Shown here piece after piece: positions 33,295 through 43,500 of a DNA stretch of 64,000 nucleotides. The stretch is taken from NCBI GenBank assembly GCA_001920415.1, contig MNJR01000059.1, forward strand, positions 19,042 through 83,041, given 5' to 3'. The position numbers and the translations under genes were made by a program. Under the pieces are notes generated by a model. That model ran no database searches. It saw nothing but the letters and a program-made list of their open reading frames with translations, and had not been told where the DNA came from. The DNA is from Acidobacteria bacterium 13_1_20CM_3_53_8. GTDB lineage: Bacteria; Acidobacteriota; Blastocatellia; Pyrinomonadales; Pyrinomonadaceae. The stretch's first letter is position 1. The number at the start of each line of letters is the position of its first letter.

Positions 33295-36200
33295 TCACCT
33301 TCTATCCAAAATACTGAGCCGCGAGTTGGCAGTGTTGGCCTGAACGCTAGGCTGGTACATCTGCTCTACGCGCGCGGGCGCTACGCGGAACTGTCCGGGA
33401 ATCTCTACGCGCATTGCGTACTGGAACGTCGCATCGCCGTCAAAGCGGTCAAGGAATAGAACAGTACGATTGTCCCTGAACTCTCTGGCGCTATACCAGT
33501 CGCTCCAATATTTTTCCGTGTAGTTGAGATTGATTCCGCTCACGTATGCCACCTGCTCGCATCCGGCAGGAATAGGGTCTTCGATCATCATGTATTGCGC
33601 GTGCGCGCCCTTTATGTGAAGACGCGAGACGATCAGATCGCCTGAGCGCAATTCACCTGTGAGCGGCTCAACCTTCCAAGTGGGATTCCCGTCCTCATGC
33701 TCTTCAACGCGAAGCCGCATGTACTCGCGCGTTATCTGCAAATCCCCGGAACTTTGAGCCTGAACCTCGTCCTCGCCTGTGAAATATTCTAGCGAGGTCG
33801 AGAGATAGACTACGCCATGACCGTGTTTGACCACGCGCACGCGGTTCGCGCTGCCAACGTCAACGCCCTTTCGTTCGACCACTATGCTCTGCGCGTTTTT
33901 CAGATCATCAGCATTGACGTGGCGCGAGATGACGCGCTCGTCGTTGACGTAAACTTCCAGATCGTAATCGGGCGAAAGCTCGTTGCTTACTTTCAGATAA
34001 GCGGTCAAGCCGTAGATTGCGAACGCCGTCTGTTTCGTTGTGTCCCAGTAATAACCGTTGCGACGGTTCGAGACGAGCCAGCGCGCGGCCTTCGCAAGCA
34101 AAGGATTTTCGGGATTGATCTCGGCAAGAGCTTTTAGGGAAAGAGCAGTTGCTTCAACATCAATCGTATATTTGTAATCCGACCAGTGCGATTTCTGGAA
34201 AGACTCCCAGTGCGCGTCGAAATCGTTTGCGCGAGCCGAAGACTCGATCTCATGAGCAACAGATGTTGCTCTACCATCGCCATGCTGCTTCATAGTGAGC
34301 GCGAGCAGTGCAAGACCATAAGGTTGAAGCTGTGCGCGATTTGTGAACGCATCGTCAATGAATCCAGAATCAGCGCCGCCCGATTCTTCTAGCGCGTAGA
34401 TCATGTATGCGCGCGCGTCCGGGTCAAACGGATTGTTATCTTCCGCATGATTCTCTTCAAGAAGTTTCTGTAGCTTCGCATGCGCGCTCGTCAATCTCTC
34501 CTCTTCAATCACGTAGCCCGCGCGCTTGGCCTGCGCGAGTCCGTCCACAACGTAAGCGGTCATGAACGGGTCTGTCTGGTCGTTCTTCCACCAGCCCCAA
34601 CCGCCGTCCGCGTGCTGGTAACTGTATAGACGGTCAAGCCCGCGCTGAACCTTCTGGTTAAGATTATTGTTCTCGCGAATCCTGGCCGTCTGCACATCCT
34701 GTAAAGTTTGAGCGACGATTACGTCGGGCAGAAACTGAGACATTGTTTGCTCTGTGCAGCCGTAAGGATAGGCGGTCAAATAATCCAGCGCGCCGAAAAG
34801 CGTGCTTGCAATTGAAGGCGCGGCTTCGATTCTAAGTTTTCTGGCTTGCTGGTCTGGATGGGCTGGCAAATCAAGCGAGATTGTTTGATCCGCATTGTCA
34901 TCCGTAATAGCAGTCGAGCCGCCCATCGTCTGACGCAATCCGTGCGGAATGACTTCAATCGTTAATTCGACCGCATCGGATTCCGAATCAGTCAACGCTT
35001 TCGCAAGAAGACGAACTTCGCCTGCCTGCTGCGCGTTGATGCGCCAGTCAAAGCGGTGCTGCCCCTGATTTGCTATGGTCAAAGTCTCTTCGGCAGGACT
35101 TAAGAGTTGCGCGCCAGTGACTTCTAATGAAACGTGCGTGACCTTGCTTGATTTCAAAAAGTTGTGAACGACGCCCGAGATGGTCACAGTGTCGCCTTCT
35201 GTCATAAATCTTGGCATCTCAAGGCGCATTATCAGGTCTTTGCGCGCGAGAACTTTCTGCACAGCAGAGCCAACGCGCGTGTCATCTGTGACAGCGCGCG
35301 CCGTTGCTCGCCAAGTTGTCAAATTGTCTGGAAGCGCAACTTCAACCGTTGCTCTTCCGTCCGCGCCTGTGATTACGTCCGGCTGCCAGAAGGCAGTGTC
35401 CCTGAAATCGCGTCGAACAGTAGGCTCGCTCGATTCGCTGTTCTTGAAATCAGCGAGTTGATAAGAAGGCTTGTTGCGCGCAAGATTCGCCGGACGGTCT
35501 CCTGCGTAGCCTGTGAATGTGAAATCGTTCGAGAGATTGGTCTGCACTTCGTTAGAGCGCTGGCCGTAAAACTCGTGTCGAATGTTTCCGGCTGCTTCAG
35601 GCTCTATGCTGTAGATGGCTTCGTCAACAACGCCGAAGCTGACTTCAGCATTCGCGGCGGGCGACCCATCCGAGTTGCGCGCCAAGATTGTGTACGAGGC
35701 TGTCTCGCGCGGCTTGTACTCCGCCTTGTTCGGGATGATTTGAAGATCGAGCATACGCTCGCGCGCCGGAACGCTGAGCACGTGATCTTCCGAATACATC
35801 TCGTCATCGCGCACGTAAGCTACGCTAAGGAAAACATCCGGCTCGAAACGTTGCTCTATGGGAACATCAATGACGACAGTTCGACCTGTAGTTTTAATTT
35901 CGCGCGCGGTTAGAACGCTTGCCAGTTCCGTAGTCACCAGAAGGTGAACATTTTCAACGGGCAGCATCACAAGCACGTGAGCAGTATCGCCGGGCGCGTA
36001 AGATTTGCGATCAGGGACTAGCTTGATGGAGTTCTCGTCGCCGTTCCTGTAAGAAAAATCTGCCCACTGGTTCGTGCGATCCGCGACCCAGAACGAGCCG
36101 CCGCGATTCGTAATCTGTTTAGCCCCTTCGTGTATGATCGCCTTGACGTATATATCGCCAAGAGCGTTTAAGGGATATTCGTAAACTGCTTCACCCTGCT

Positions 36201-38211
36201 CGTTCGTCTTCACTTCCGCGTCGAACAACTCGCTCTCGTGCAGATCATAATCTGTGTACTTGCCATAGCCTTCGTCTCTTTCAACTTTCACCCATTCCTG
36301 TTTGATAAACTTGAGAGTGACGCTGGCCGGAACAGGATGACCCAGGTAATCGCCAGCGCGCACCTTAATCTTCGCCGTGTCGCCCTGAAAATATAGATAT
36401 TGGTCGGGCTGAGCTTCTGCGATTGTATGACCGCGCGTGCCAACAAATTCGGCGCTCGCCTGCATCTCGCGGCGCGATGAATCCGTCACCTGAGCTTCCA
36501 GACGATAGGTGTAATCCCACTCATCTCCCTCTTCAGGCTCAGGCACTTCAAACGTTACGGTCATGTGGCCGCTTGAATCCAGATGCCCTTCCCCTTGGTC
36601 AACCATGTCGTTCGAGTCGCCGCCATAACTTTCCGCATCGTCGTCGCCCTCGTTCAAGTTGCCAGTGCCTTCGTCCGTATCGTCGCTGCTATTTTCTTCC
36701 TCATCCCACCACCATCTGTAATAGCGCGAGCGATAGATGTAATATTGCACGTCAGCATTAGCCACAGGCGCGCCGAAGAAATATTTCGCGTCAACCGAAA
36801 ACTTCACGTGCTCGCCAACAGAGGCGAACTGTTTTGGCCCCGTGACCTTCACTTTGTATTCAGGCTTCTTGTACTCCTCTACATTGAAATATGCTGTGGC
36901 CGTCGAATCTCCGATTTTTGCTGTGATGTTGTAATTCCCAAGAGGCGCTTCATCGGGAATATCAACTTCGCCGCTGAATGTGCCGCGAGAGGAAAGCTGC
37001 AAGTCTCGCTCGAAAATTTTTCCGTTGTCAGGGTCTTCTATAGTGACTTTAACTCGATTTCCCTCGACCATCTCGTATCCCTGAGCACCCCAGCGCCGCA
37101 TGATGCCTTTGAAATAGACCTTCTGAGCGGGGCGATAGACGGGGCGATCTGTGTATATGTATCCGGTCAAATCCGGGTCGTAGCCTTCGCCGTAATCGCT
37201 GAAGTAGAACGAATCAAGATCGGAGACTGCGAAGTTGTCATGGTCGCTCGCCGTGATTAGATAAGTAGTTCCTTTCGGTCTCTCAGCGCCGGGTTCAGTC
37301 TCCTGCTCCTCGTCTTGATGAGGAGTTGGCGGCGGCGGCGCGACTTTCGTCTGCATGATGCCTTCGCCGTTTGTGCTTCCCGTAGCAAGCGTCTCAATTC
37401 CGCGAATGACTTCGACGGAAACGCCTGCGTGCGGCGCTCCTGTCTTGCGGTCAACTGCATAGACCATCACGTCGCCCTGTCTAGAAGTCTTCGTCACCAT
37501 CGTCATGTCGCTGACGATTGCGACAGCATAAGCTCGAAGATCATTGTGAACTGCTTCGACCAGATAGACGCCCGGCTCGCGTCTTCCCAATGAAACCATG
37601 CGCTGGTCATATTCGCTCTCGGTAGGCTGTAATCTTTCGCGCCAACTGCTCACCAGTTGATTCGGATTAATAAGAGGCACGCGCGCGTAATCTGAAAAGT
37701 TGAGCGGAGTCTGACGGCGCTCTTCGTCGCTATGAAATTTTTGATTCACCTGCTGACGAACATCATGATTCAGTTGCTCTCGAACGTAAGATTTGAAAGA
37801 TTGATAGAGATAGTTTTTCAGCGAACGAAGAGCTTCTAAAATCGAAAGACGATACCTGTAGCTTCCTGCAACGTCTGTCTTCTCGCGGTCACCGAATTGA
37901 TGCGGGTCGTCGAGTTGCTTGAAGAATCTGACAGGATTGCTGACGCGATAGACTCGGAAATCCAGGCTGTCAACTCCCTGATAGCTGACCCACATCTTTG
38001 GGCGCTCGTTCGTTCCGTAAGTTCTATTGGTTGTTAGAGAGAAGAAGGGTTTTACATCTGAACTCTCTACGGCAGAATTCTGCCGGGCGGTTTGCGAGCG
38101 CATGCGAAGATACGCGAAAGAGAAGGCGAGTATGATTGCAGCTACATAGACTGCGGTTTTGCTCGCGCTGCGACTGATTTTGTAATTAAGCACTTTCGTT
38201 AACCCCCACAT
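33295..38211 (-). CDS. Bacterial alpha-2-macroglobulin with intact thioester
   Basis: A 1638-residue envelope protein with an N-terminal signal anchor (AVYVAAIILAFSFAYLRM). MG-type beta-sandwich domains follow (TDRPVYRPAQKVYFKGI, SYAPGDTAHVLVMLP), an acidic low-complexity insert at about 495-540, the bait/TED boundary and a thioester domain with YGCTEQ near residue 1153. The thioester Cys and Gln are both present, so it can trap proteases covalently. The layout is YfaS-like: the neighbour upstream is the DUF1175 (YfaT) gene and no PBP1C is linked. It likely guards the periplasm against host or predator proteases. Confidence 0.93.
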   Translation of the reverse strand: MWGLTKVLNYKISRSASKTAVYVAAIILAFSFAYLRMRSQTARQNSAVESSDVKPFFSLTTNRTYGTNERPKMWVSYQGVDSLDFRVYRVSNPVRFFKQLDDPHQFGDREKTDVAGSYRYRLSILEALRSLKNYLYQSFKSYVREQLNHDVRQQVNQKFHSDEERRQTPLNFSDYARVPLINPNQLVSSWRERLQPTESEYDQRMVSLGRREPGVYLVEAVHNDLRAYAVAIVSDMTMVTKTSRQGDVMVYAVDRKTGAPHAGVSVEVIRGIETLATGSTNGEGIMQTKVAPPPPTPHQDEEQETEPGAERPKGTTYLITASDHDNFAVSDLDSFYFSDYGEGYDPDLTGYIYTDRPVYRPAQKVYFKGIMRRWGAQGYEMVEGNRVKVTIEDPDNGKIFERDLQLSSRGTFSGEVDIPDEAPLGNYNITAKIGDSTATAYFNVEEYKKPEYKVKVTGPKQFASVGEHVKFSVDAKYFFGAPVANADVQYYIYRSRYYRWWWDEEENSSDDTDEGTGNLNEGDDDAESYGGDSNDMVDQGEGHLDSSGHMTVTFEVPEPEEGDEWDYTYRLEAQVTDSSRREMQASAEFVGTRGHTIAEAQPDQYLYFQGDTAKIKVRAGDYLGHPVPASVTLKFIKQEWVKVERDEGYGKYTDYDLHESELFDAEVKTNEQGEAVYEYPLNALGDIYVKAIIHEGAKQITNRGGSFWVADRTNQWADFSYRNGDENSIKLVPDRKSYAPGDTAHVLVMLPVENVHLLVTTELASVLTAREIKTTGRTVVIDVPIEQRFEPDVFLSVAYVRDDEMYSEDHVLSVPARERMLDLQIIPNKAEYKPRETASYTILARNSDGSPAANAEVSFGVVDEAIYSIEPEAAGNIRHEFYGQRSNEVQTNLSNDFTFTGYAGDRPANLARNKPSYQLADFKNSESSEPTVRRDFRDTAFWQPDVITGADGRATVEVALPDNLTTWRATARAVTDDTRVGSAVQKVLARKDLIMRLEMPRFMTEGDTVTISGVVHNFLKSSKVTHVSLEVTGAQLLSPAEETLTIANQGQHRFDWRINAQQAGEVRLLAKALTDSESDAVELTIEVIPHGLRQTMGGSTAITDDNADQTISLDLPAHPDQQARKLRIEAAPSIASTLFGALDYLTAYPYGCTEQTMSQFLPDVIVAQTLQDVQTARIRENNNLNQKVQRGLDRLYSYQHADGGWGWWKNDQTDPFMTAYVVDGLAQAKRAGYVIEEERLTSAHAKLQKLLEENHAEDNNPFDPDARAYMIYALEESGGADSGFIDDAFTNRAQLQPYGLALLALTMKQHGDGRATSVAHEIESSARANDFDAHWESFQKSHWSDYKYTIDVEATALSLKALAEINPENPLLAKAARWLVSNRRNGYYWDTTKQTAFAIYGLTAYLKVSNELSPDYDLEVYVNDERVISRHVNADDLKNAQSIVVERKGVDVGSANRVRVVKHGHGVVYLSTSLEYFTGEDEVQAQSSGDLQITREYMRLRVEEHEDGNPTWKVEPLTGELRSGDLIVSRLHIKGAHAQYMMIEDPIPAGCEQVAYVSGINLNYTEKYWSDWYSAREFRDNRTVLFLDRFDGDATFQYAMRVEIPGQFRVAPARVEQMYQPSVQANTANSRLSILDRR

Positions 38212-38217
38212 AGGAAG

Positions 38218-38352
38218 AAGTCAAAAGTAAAAAGGTAAAAGGCAAAGGAAAGGCAAAAGGTAAAAGTAAAAAGTGCGGACAAAAGCATTTTTAATTAAAA
38301 GTGGTTTCCTCCTAACTTTTGCCTTTTACCTTTTTACTTTTGCCTTTCTTCT
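38218..38352. repeat. GGCAAAAGGTAAAAG-type palindromic repeat
   Basis: Left arm 38218-38276, right arm 38312-38352. It fills nearly the whole gap between the DUF1175 stop and the alpha-2-macroglobulin start. Confidence 0.9.
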
Positions 38353-38362
38353 GCCTTTCTTT

Positions 38363-39298
38363 TCACTCAAGAATCTTCAATCTATAAAACCCAAGAAAAT
38401 TTCTGTTTCCCTCAATGGGTCGCCAGCGTGGGTCTGGATGATGATCCAGAACGGACAATCTAACTTTCTTCACAACACCTTCGTCCGTAGGCGTAGAACC
38501 CGTGTGATAAACAACCCAGTCGTTCGCGCCCTCCGCGTCGTTGTGCGCCTCTCCTAGAAAAATCATCACGTGATAGGGAAGCTTCTGAACCCAGGGCTGG
38601 TAGAAGAAGAGCAGATCGCCCGGCTCAGCGCGGCGACGGTCGCGGCCAACGAACTCGCAATTAAACTGCTCGAGCGTGCGCGCGTCCGCGAACTCTGAAA
38701 ACTTTCTGTTTCTCACATCGCTCACCACGAAACGTCCTCCCGCTGTTCTGAAAAGCTGTTCGCCCAACGGACTTGTCTCAAGCGTGTATACCGAAACGTC
38801 CGGCGCTACACGTTCATACCCTTCGCCCATTCTCTGAAACCAACTGCGGTCATGCTTTCGCAAAGCCTCGCGCCAGGCGAATCGGATAAGGCCAGCGCAA
38901 TCTCTCTGCTCTGTGTTCCACGCATCGCTCAACCTGTAAAACTGCATCTCGGCAATCGCCGTGAACCACTTTCGGAAATTCTCCCTGTCCCCGAACGACT
39001 GCAACTCCAAAGCATCCGGCACACCATCGCCATCCTCATCACCCAACCTCGTTGCCCCCGCTCGCACACCATTCACCAATGCCCGCTTGCCATGCGTATC
39101 TTCTTCATTAACCCTCATCCCTCCGCCCTCATCCCTCATCCCTTCGGAAGGTCGTGCCTCTTCGCCGCCAGCCCCGTGCAGAGTTTCCGAGCAGAGACTC
39201 CACGCGAGTGACGCAAGGAGCAGGAGGAGCAGGCTCGCCAGCGTCCAAGCCTTTAGCGAAGAGGCACGTCTGTTTGGAAGGAAGCGGGTTGACATCAC
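38363..39298 (-). CDS. DUF1175 (YfaT-like) exported protein
   Basis: A 311-residue protein with a signal anchor (ASLLLLLLASLAWSL). A low-complexity patch (SEGMRDEGGGMRV, about 50-65) and a calcium-type DEDGDGVPDALEL loop precede the DUF1175 domain (about 105-311): WNTEQRDCAGLIRFAWREAL with a probable catalytic Cys (NlpC/P60-like fold), FFYQPWVQKLPYHVMIFLG with a His, and YHTGSTPTDEGVVKKVRL. In Proteobacteria DUF1175 genes sit beside A2M genes of the YfaS group; the same order is seen here. Its role may be to process peptidoglycan or the A2M partner. Confidence 0.85.
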   Translation of the reverse strand: MMSTRFLPNRRASSLKAWTLASLLLLLLASLAWSLCSETLHGAGGEEARPSEGMRDEGGGMRVNEEDTHGKRALVNGVRAGATRLGDEDGDGVPDALELQSFGDRENFRKWFTAIAEMQFYRLSDAWNTEQRDCAGLIRFAWREALRKHDRSWFQRMGEGYERVAPDVSVYTLETSPLGEQLFRTAGGRFVVSDVRNRKFSEFADARTLEQFNCEFVGRDRRRAEPGDLLFFYQPWVQKLPYHVMIFLGEAHNDAEGANDWVVYHTGSTPTDEGVVKKVRLSVLDHHPDPRWRPIEGNRNFLGFYRLKILE

Positions 39299-39508
39299 CA
39301 GCGATTATTTCAGGCCGAAAGCAAAGGGAAAACGCGGACGCCGACAGCGCTAGAGAAGGCTAACAACAGTGCTGCACGGGCATTCCACGCACCTTGTGAC
39401 TGTGGTTATCCACATTGACCGAACAAAGCACAGGGCGTAGAAAAATTTGTCTGGATGTAAGGATTCTTGATAAACAATAGATTCGTTAAAAACAGGCTGG
39501 TAGTATTT

Positions 39509-39727
39509 AACTCATGTTACGCAACGAAAAATTTCTAAGCCGTCGAAGACGGCGACAGCATAAAGCCCAGTGCGTAAGCGCTGGGTTAAAGATTATTATG
39601 GGCTGTCGCCCGCTCACGCGGGCTTAGGTAATCTTGATGGCTATCTTCCCCAGCGCTAACGCACTGGGCTTTAGACGGTCGCCCACTGTCGTGGGCTGAA
39701 ATCAAACAATCACGTAAGGTGAGTATT
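39509..39727. mobile_element. Shortened relative of the TIR element with GCGCTGGG hairpins
   Basis: The left end AACTCATGTTACGCA matches the TIR of the elements at 11.2 and 13.3 kb. The right end (TCACGTAAGGTGAG) is degenerate. The inside carries AAAGCCCAGTGCGTAAGCGCTGGG and its complement. The inner part matches the repeat at 49472-49682. The rest of the 439-base gap (39299-39508) shows no gene. Confidence 0.7.
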
Positions 39728-39737
39728 TAAGGTAAAA

Positions 39738-40511
39738 ATGTCCATTCTTATCGCAGAAGATAACGTTGCACAGCGGAGTTACTTGAAAGAGTTGCTTGAG
39801 CGGGAGTTCGCGGGTCATGCGCCGGTGATTGAGGCGGCGGATGGTGAGGAAGCTGTCGAACTGGCTCTGAAGCAGAGGCCGGAGTTGTGTGTGTTCGACA
39901 TACAGATGCCTGGGCTGTCGGGCGTAAAAGCTGCGCGCACCATTTGGCGCGAGTTCCCGGCGGCGCGCGTTATCTTCTGGACGCAGTTTCCGCACGAGGT
40001 CTACATCAACGAGATACGCAAGATCATTCGCTCGGTTGACCCGCCGCCCGCTTACGGTTTCATACACAAGAACAATCCAGAATCTCGCTTCCTTCGTTTT
40101 GTCGCCGCCGTGCTGGAAGACGGCGCGGACATGATTGACCCTGCGTTCAAGGATTCATTCAAGCGACCGCTCTTGACTGAGTTTGAGAGTGAAGCTCTCT
40201 ATTATCTAGCGCTCGGTCTGTCGAACTGGGCCATTGCGCGAAAGTGCAGCCTCTCTCTGCGCGGAGTGGAATCCCGTCTCGCCACGCTCTACGAAAAACT
40301 TTTCGTCTCAACGCCGGAAGGCACGCCGCACGAATCCTATGACAAGCTGGCTTACAACGTGCGCACGCGCGCGTTCTTTGAAGCATTGCGGCGCGGTCTT
40401 ATCAACAACGACGAACTGGAAAAAGCCGAGCGCGATCTTGAAGCGTGGATCGAGCGCGACCGCAAGCGCTTTCTGGACGAAGAGAAGAAGAGCGGAAAAG
40501 GGAAGCAATGA
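39738..40511 (+). CDS. Response regulator with LuxR-like HTH
   Basis: 257 residues. The receiver domain (about 1-125) has the acidic pair ED near the N-terminus, the phospho-acceptor Asp in CVFDIQMPGLSG and a conserved Lys in GFIHKNN. The C-terminal domain contains a LuxR/FixJ-type helix-turn-helix (LTEFESEALYYLALGLSNWAIARKCSLSLRGVESRLATLYEKL). A charged tail of about 35 residues follows. The stop overlaps the start of the histidine kinase as ATGA, so they are one translational unit and a cognate pair. Confidence 0.92.
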   Translation: MSILIAEDNVAQRSYLKELLEREFAGHAPVIEAADGEEAVELALKQRPELCVFDIQMPGLSGVKAARTIWREFPAARVIFWTQFPHEVYINEIRKIIRSVDPPPAYGFIHKNNPESRFLRFVAAVLEDGADMIDPAFKDSFKRPLLTEFESEALYYLALGLSNWAIARKCSLSLRGVESRLATLYEKLFVSTPEGTPHESYDKLAYNVRTRAFFEALRRGLINNDELEKAERDLEAWIERDRKRFLDEEKKSGKGKQ

Positions 40512-43500
40512 AGAGAGACGCGGAGACACGGGAGGGCAATGACGCGGGGACGCAGAGACGCGGCGACGCGGGGAAGAACAGACGCGGAGACGCGGGGACG
40601 CGGGGACGCGGCGAAAAAGAGAGAAGCCGTTTGCTTTTATCTCCGCGTCTCCGCGTCTCCGCGTCGCCGCGTCTCTCCTTCATCGCGTCTCCGCGTCTTC
40701 TTCTTCTCTTCGCAATCCTGTTTTCAATCGCAATTGCATCGCTGCGCGCAGAGAGTACGAATGATGATGCTTCTGCGCGTGCGCGCAATCTTCATCAGTG
40801 GGGCGCAGTGACTTTATTTCACGGGCTGCCGTCGGATCGTGTGAGGGCGATTGCGCAAGACCGTGACGGCGTGATGTGGTTCGGGACAGAGCGCGGGCTT
40901 GCCAAGTACGACGGGCGACGCGTTGTTGCGATTGCGAATGAAGGATTGCCTGCGGGTCGCGTGCTCGCGCTGAAGATTGACGCGGACGGAGTGCTGTGGA
41001 TTGGAACTGAGTCGGGCGCGGCTCGCTTTGTCAACGGGGATTTTAGGAAGATTGAAGAGACTGCGAACAAAGTTGTGACGGCGATAATCACGCCGGAGGC
41101 TGGGCGCGCAATCTTAGCAACAGAGCAGGGCGTAGTCTTCGATTGCAGGAAGAATGCGGACAATTCGCTTTCGGTGAAAGCTATTCCCCAAGAACCACTG
41201 ACAAGCGCGGACGTTGACCATCCGGGACAGCTTCAAATCAGTTCGCTCGCCGTTAAGAACCCGAAAATCTACATGGGCACGCGAAGTCGTGGCTTGATGG
41301 AGATTGAAGACGATATTGCGAAAGAGATTCTGAGCCGCCCGCGACCTTTCTTCATAGGCGCAATCGAAGTTGACACGCGCGGTCGTCTATGGTTCGGCGC
41401 TAAAGCCGGGAGCGAAGACAGCGGACTTTACGAGGCGGAAAACATTCAGCATCCAGTGAAAATTGAGAGCGGGATTGGCACAGTAACTTCGATTTCGATT
41501 GACGAGCATGGTGACGTTTGGGTTGGCACTGAAGGACAGGGCGCGTTTCGATTCAGAGACACGAAGAAGCTTGACCATTTCAGTTTCGCTGGAACGGCAG
41601 GCGGCTTGCGATCCGACAATGTTTACGCGACGTTTGTTGACCGAGAGGGCGTCGTATGGTTTGGAACAGATCGCGGAGTCTGTCGCTACGACCCGCATAG
41701 CCCGCGCAGCGAGGACATCTCGCAAGATCGTCAGGCCAATTTCATTCGCACGCTCTTTCGCAGAAAGAACGGCCAACTCTTGTGCGGCACGAACGGCGGG
41801 CTGTTCGCTTATGATGAGAAGAAATCTTCATGGCGGCCTTATACACAGTTTCAAGGCAAGACGGTTTTCGCTATTGCAGAAGACGATGCGGGACGACTTC
41901 TCGTTGGTTCATCAACAGGGCTTTATCTTGACGTGAAGCCTGAGCAGCCCAAGCCGCAAATCGAGGAAGAGATCATTGATGAATCAACGTTGCCGATTGA
42001 AGGTCTTTCTTCCTCTTCGCAAACGCCGCAGGCTTCACCCGCTCAGCAGCCACAGCCTACTCCTACGCCGCAGCCCCCGAATGAAAGCGTTCGTGCGATA
42101 GAAGCTTTCCAAAACTCTCTTTACATAGCCATCTACGGGCGCGGCGTTGAAAGATTGGATGGAAGACGGCGCACGCTTGTGTGGCCTACGGATTCTACGG
42201 ACTCGCATCTGCGAGAAGTCACATGCCTGCACGCGGACGCAGACGGAAAACTCTGGATTGGCACGGCGCACGCGGGCGTCTTCTATTTGACGGGCAGGCA
42301 GGTGAATCAGGTCGCGACGCTAGATAAATTGAGAGAGGCAGCCGTTTGGGCCATAGAAGGATCAAGCTCTGGCGGCATGTGGTTCGCTACGGGCAAGGGG
42401 CTTTACAAATTTCATGCTGAACAGTTGACGGAAGTTGCGCCGGGCGTTGACGTGCGAAGCGTCGTTGTAAATGACGAGCAATCAAACTCGCCTCAAATAT
42501 GGTGCGCGACGAGCGGCGGCGGCCTGTTGCGAATTGCTATTGATCCTGAGTTCGGCGTTCTCACTTCGCAACTGGACGTAGAGCAGGGTCTTTCATCCCA
42601 AAAAGCTTTCGCGCTGCTGTGGCTTCCAGCAGGCGAAGACGGCGATGAGCTTTTGATTGGGACAACGCGTGGGCTTGTTCGTTACAGTCCCGGAAGGCGC
42701 GCGCCCTTTCTCGCGCCGACCAGAATCTTAAGCCGCCGCCTTCACGCTACGGAAGAGCTTCACGCGGGGTTGAATCTGGATTACCCCCAAAACAGTCTGG
42801 CTCTGGATGTCGCGGCGCTCAGCAGCCGAACTTTCCCGGAACAATTTCAGTACGCATTCATACTGCGCGATTCCGCCAACAACGTCATCAAGAAAAAGCT
42901 TTCGCACGACGCGCAATTTTTGATGGACAACTTGAAGCCGGGCACGTACCGTGTGGAGGCTAGAGCTTTCACACGAGATTTAATCTCTTCCGAACCGCTC
43001 GCTTTCCAATTCACAGTTGCGCGAGCGCCTTTCCCGCGAACCACAGTTGCTCTCTCAGTGCTTCTAGCCCTTGCCCTGGTCGCGCTCCTCTGGGCGATCA
43101 TAGAGCACCGCCGCATCAAGCGAACAAGCGCAGAGCTTGTGACGGCGCACCACGATCTTGCAGGCGCGCGTCTTCAACTGGCTAATGAAGCCGAGCGCGA
43201 ACGGCGTCGCATTGCGCGCGATCTTCATGACCAGACGCTGGCAGACCTGCGCCACCTGATGATGATGACGGATCAGGTGCGCGCAAACGGCGGCGCTGGC
43301 AACGGCCATGAAGCTTCTATTGACCCTGCCATCTTTCGCTCGGAAATCGAATCGGTCTCGAACGAGATTCGACGCATCTGCGAAGATTTGAGTCCTTCGG
43401 TTCTGGAAAACGTAGGCTTCGCAGCCGCGCTCGAATGGGCGCTTGCAAACGCGGTGGCGCACGCGCCGCAAGATTCCAAATTCGATTATGAGTTCATCTG

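Noticed and set aside
35164-35913. 249-codon frame antisense to alpha-2-macroglobulin
   Set aside because: Shadow frame with Cys/Arg-rich composition; the sense protein has clear domains.
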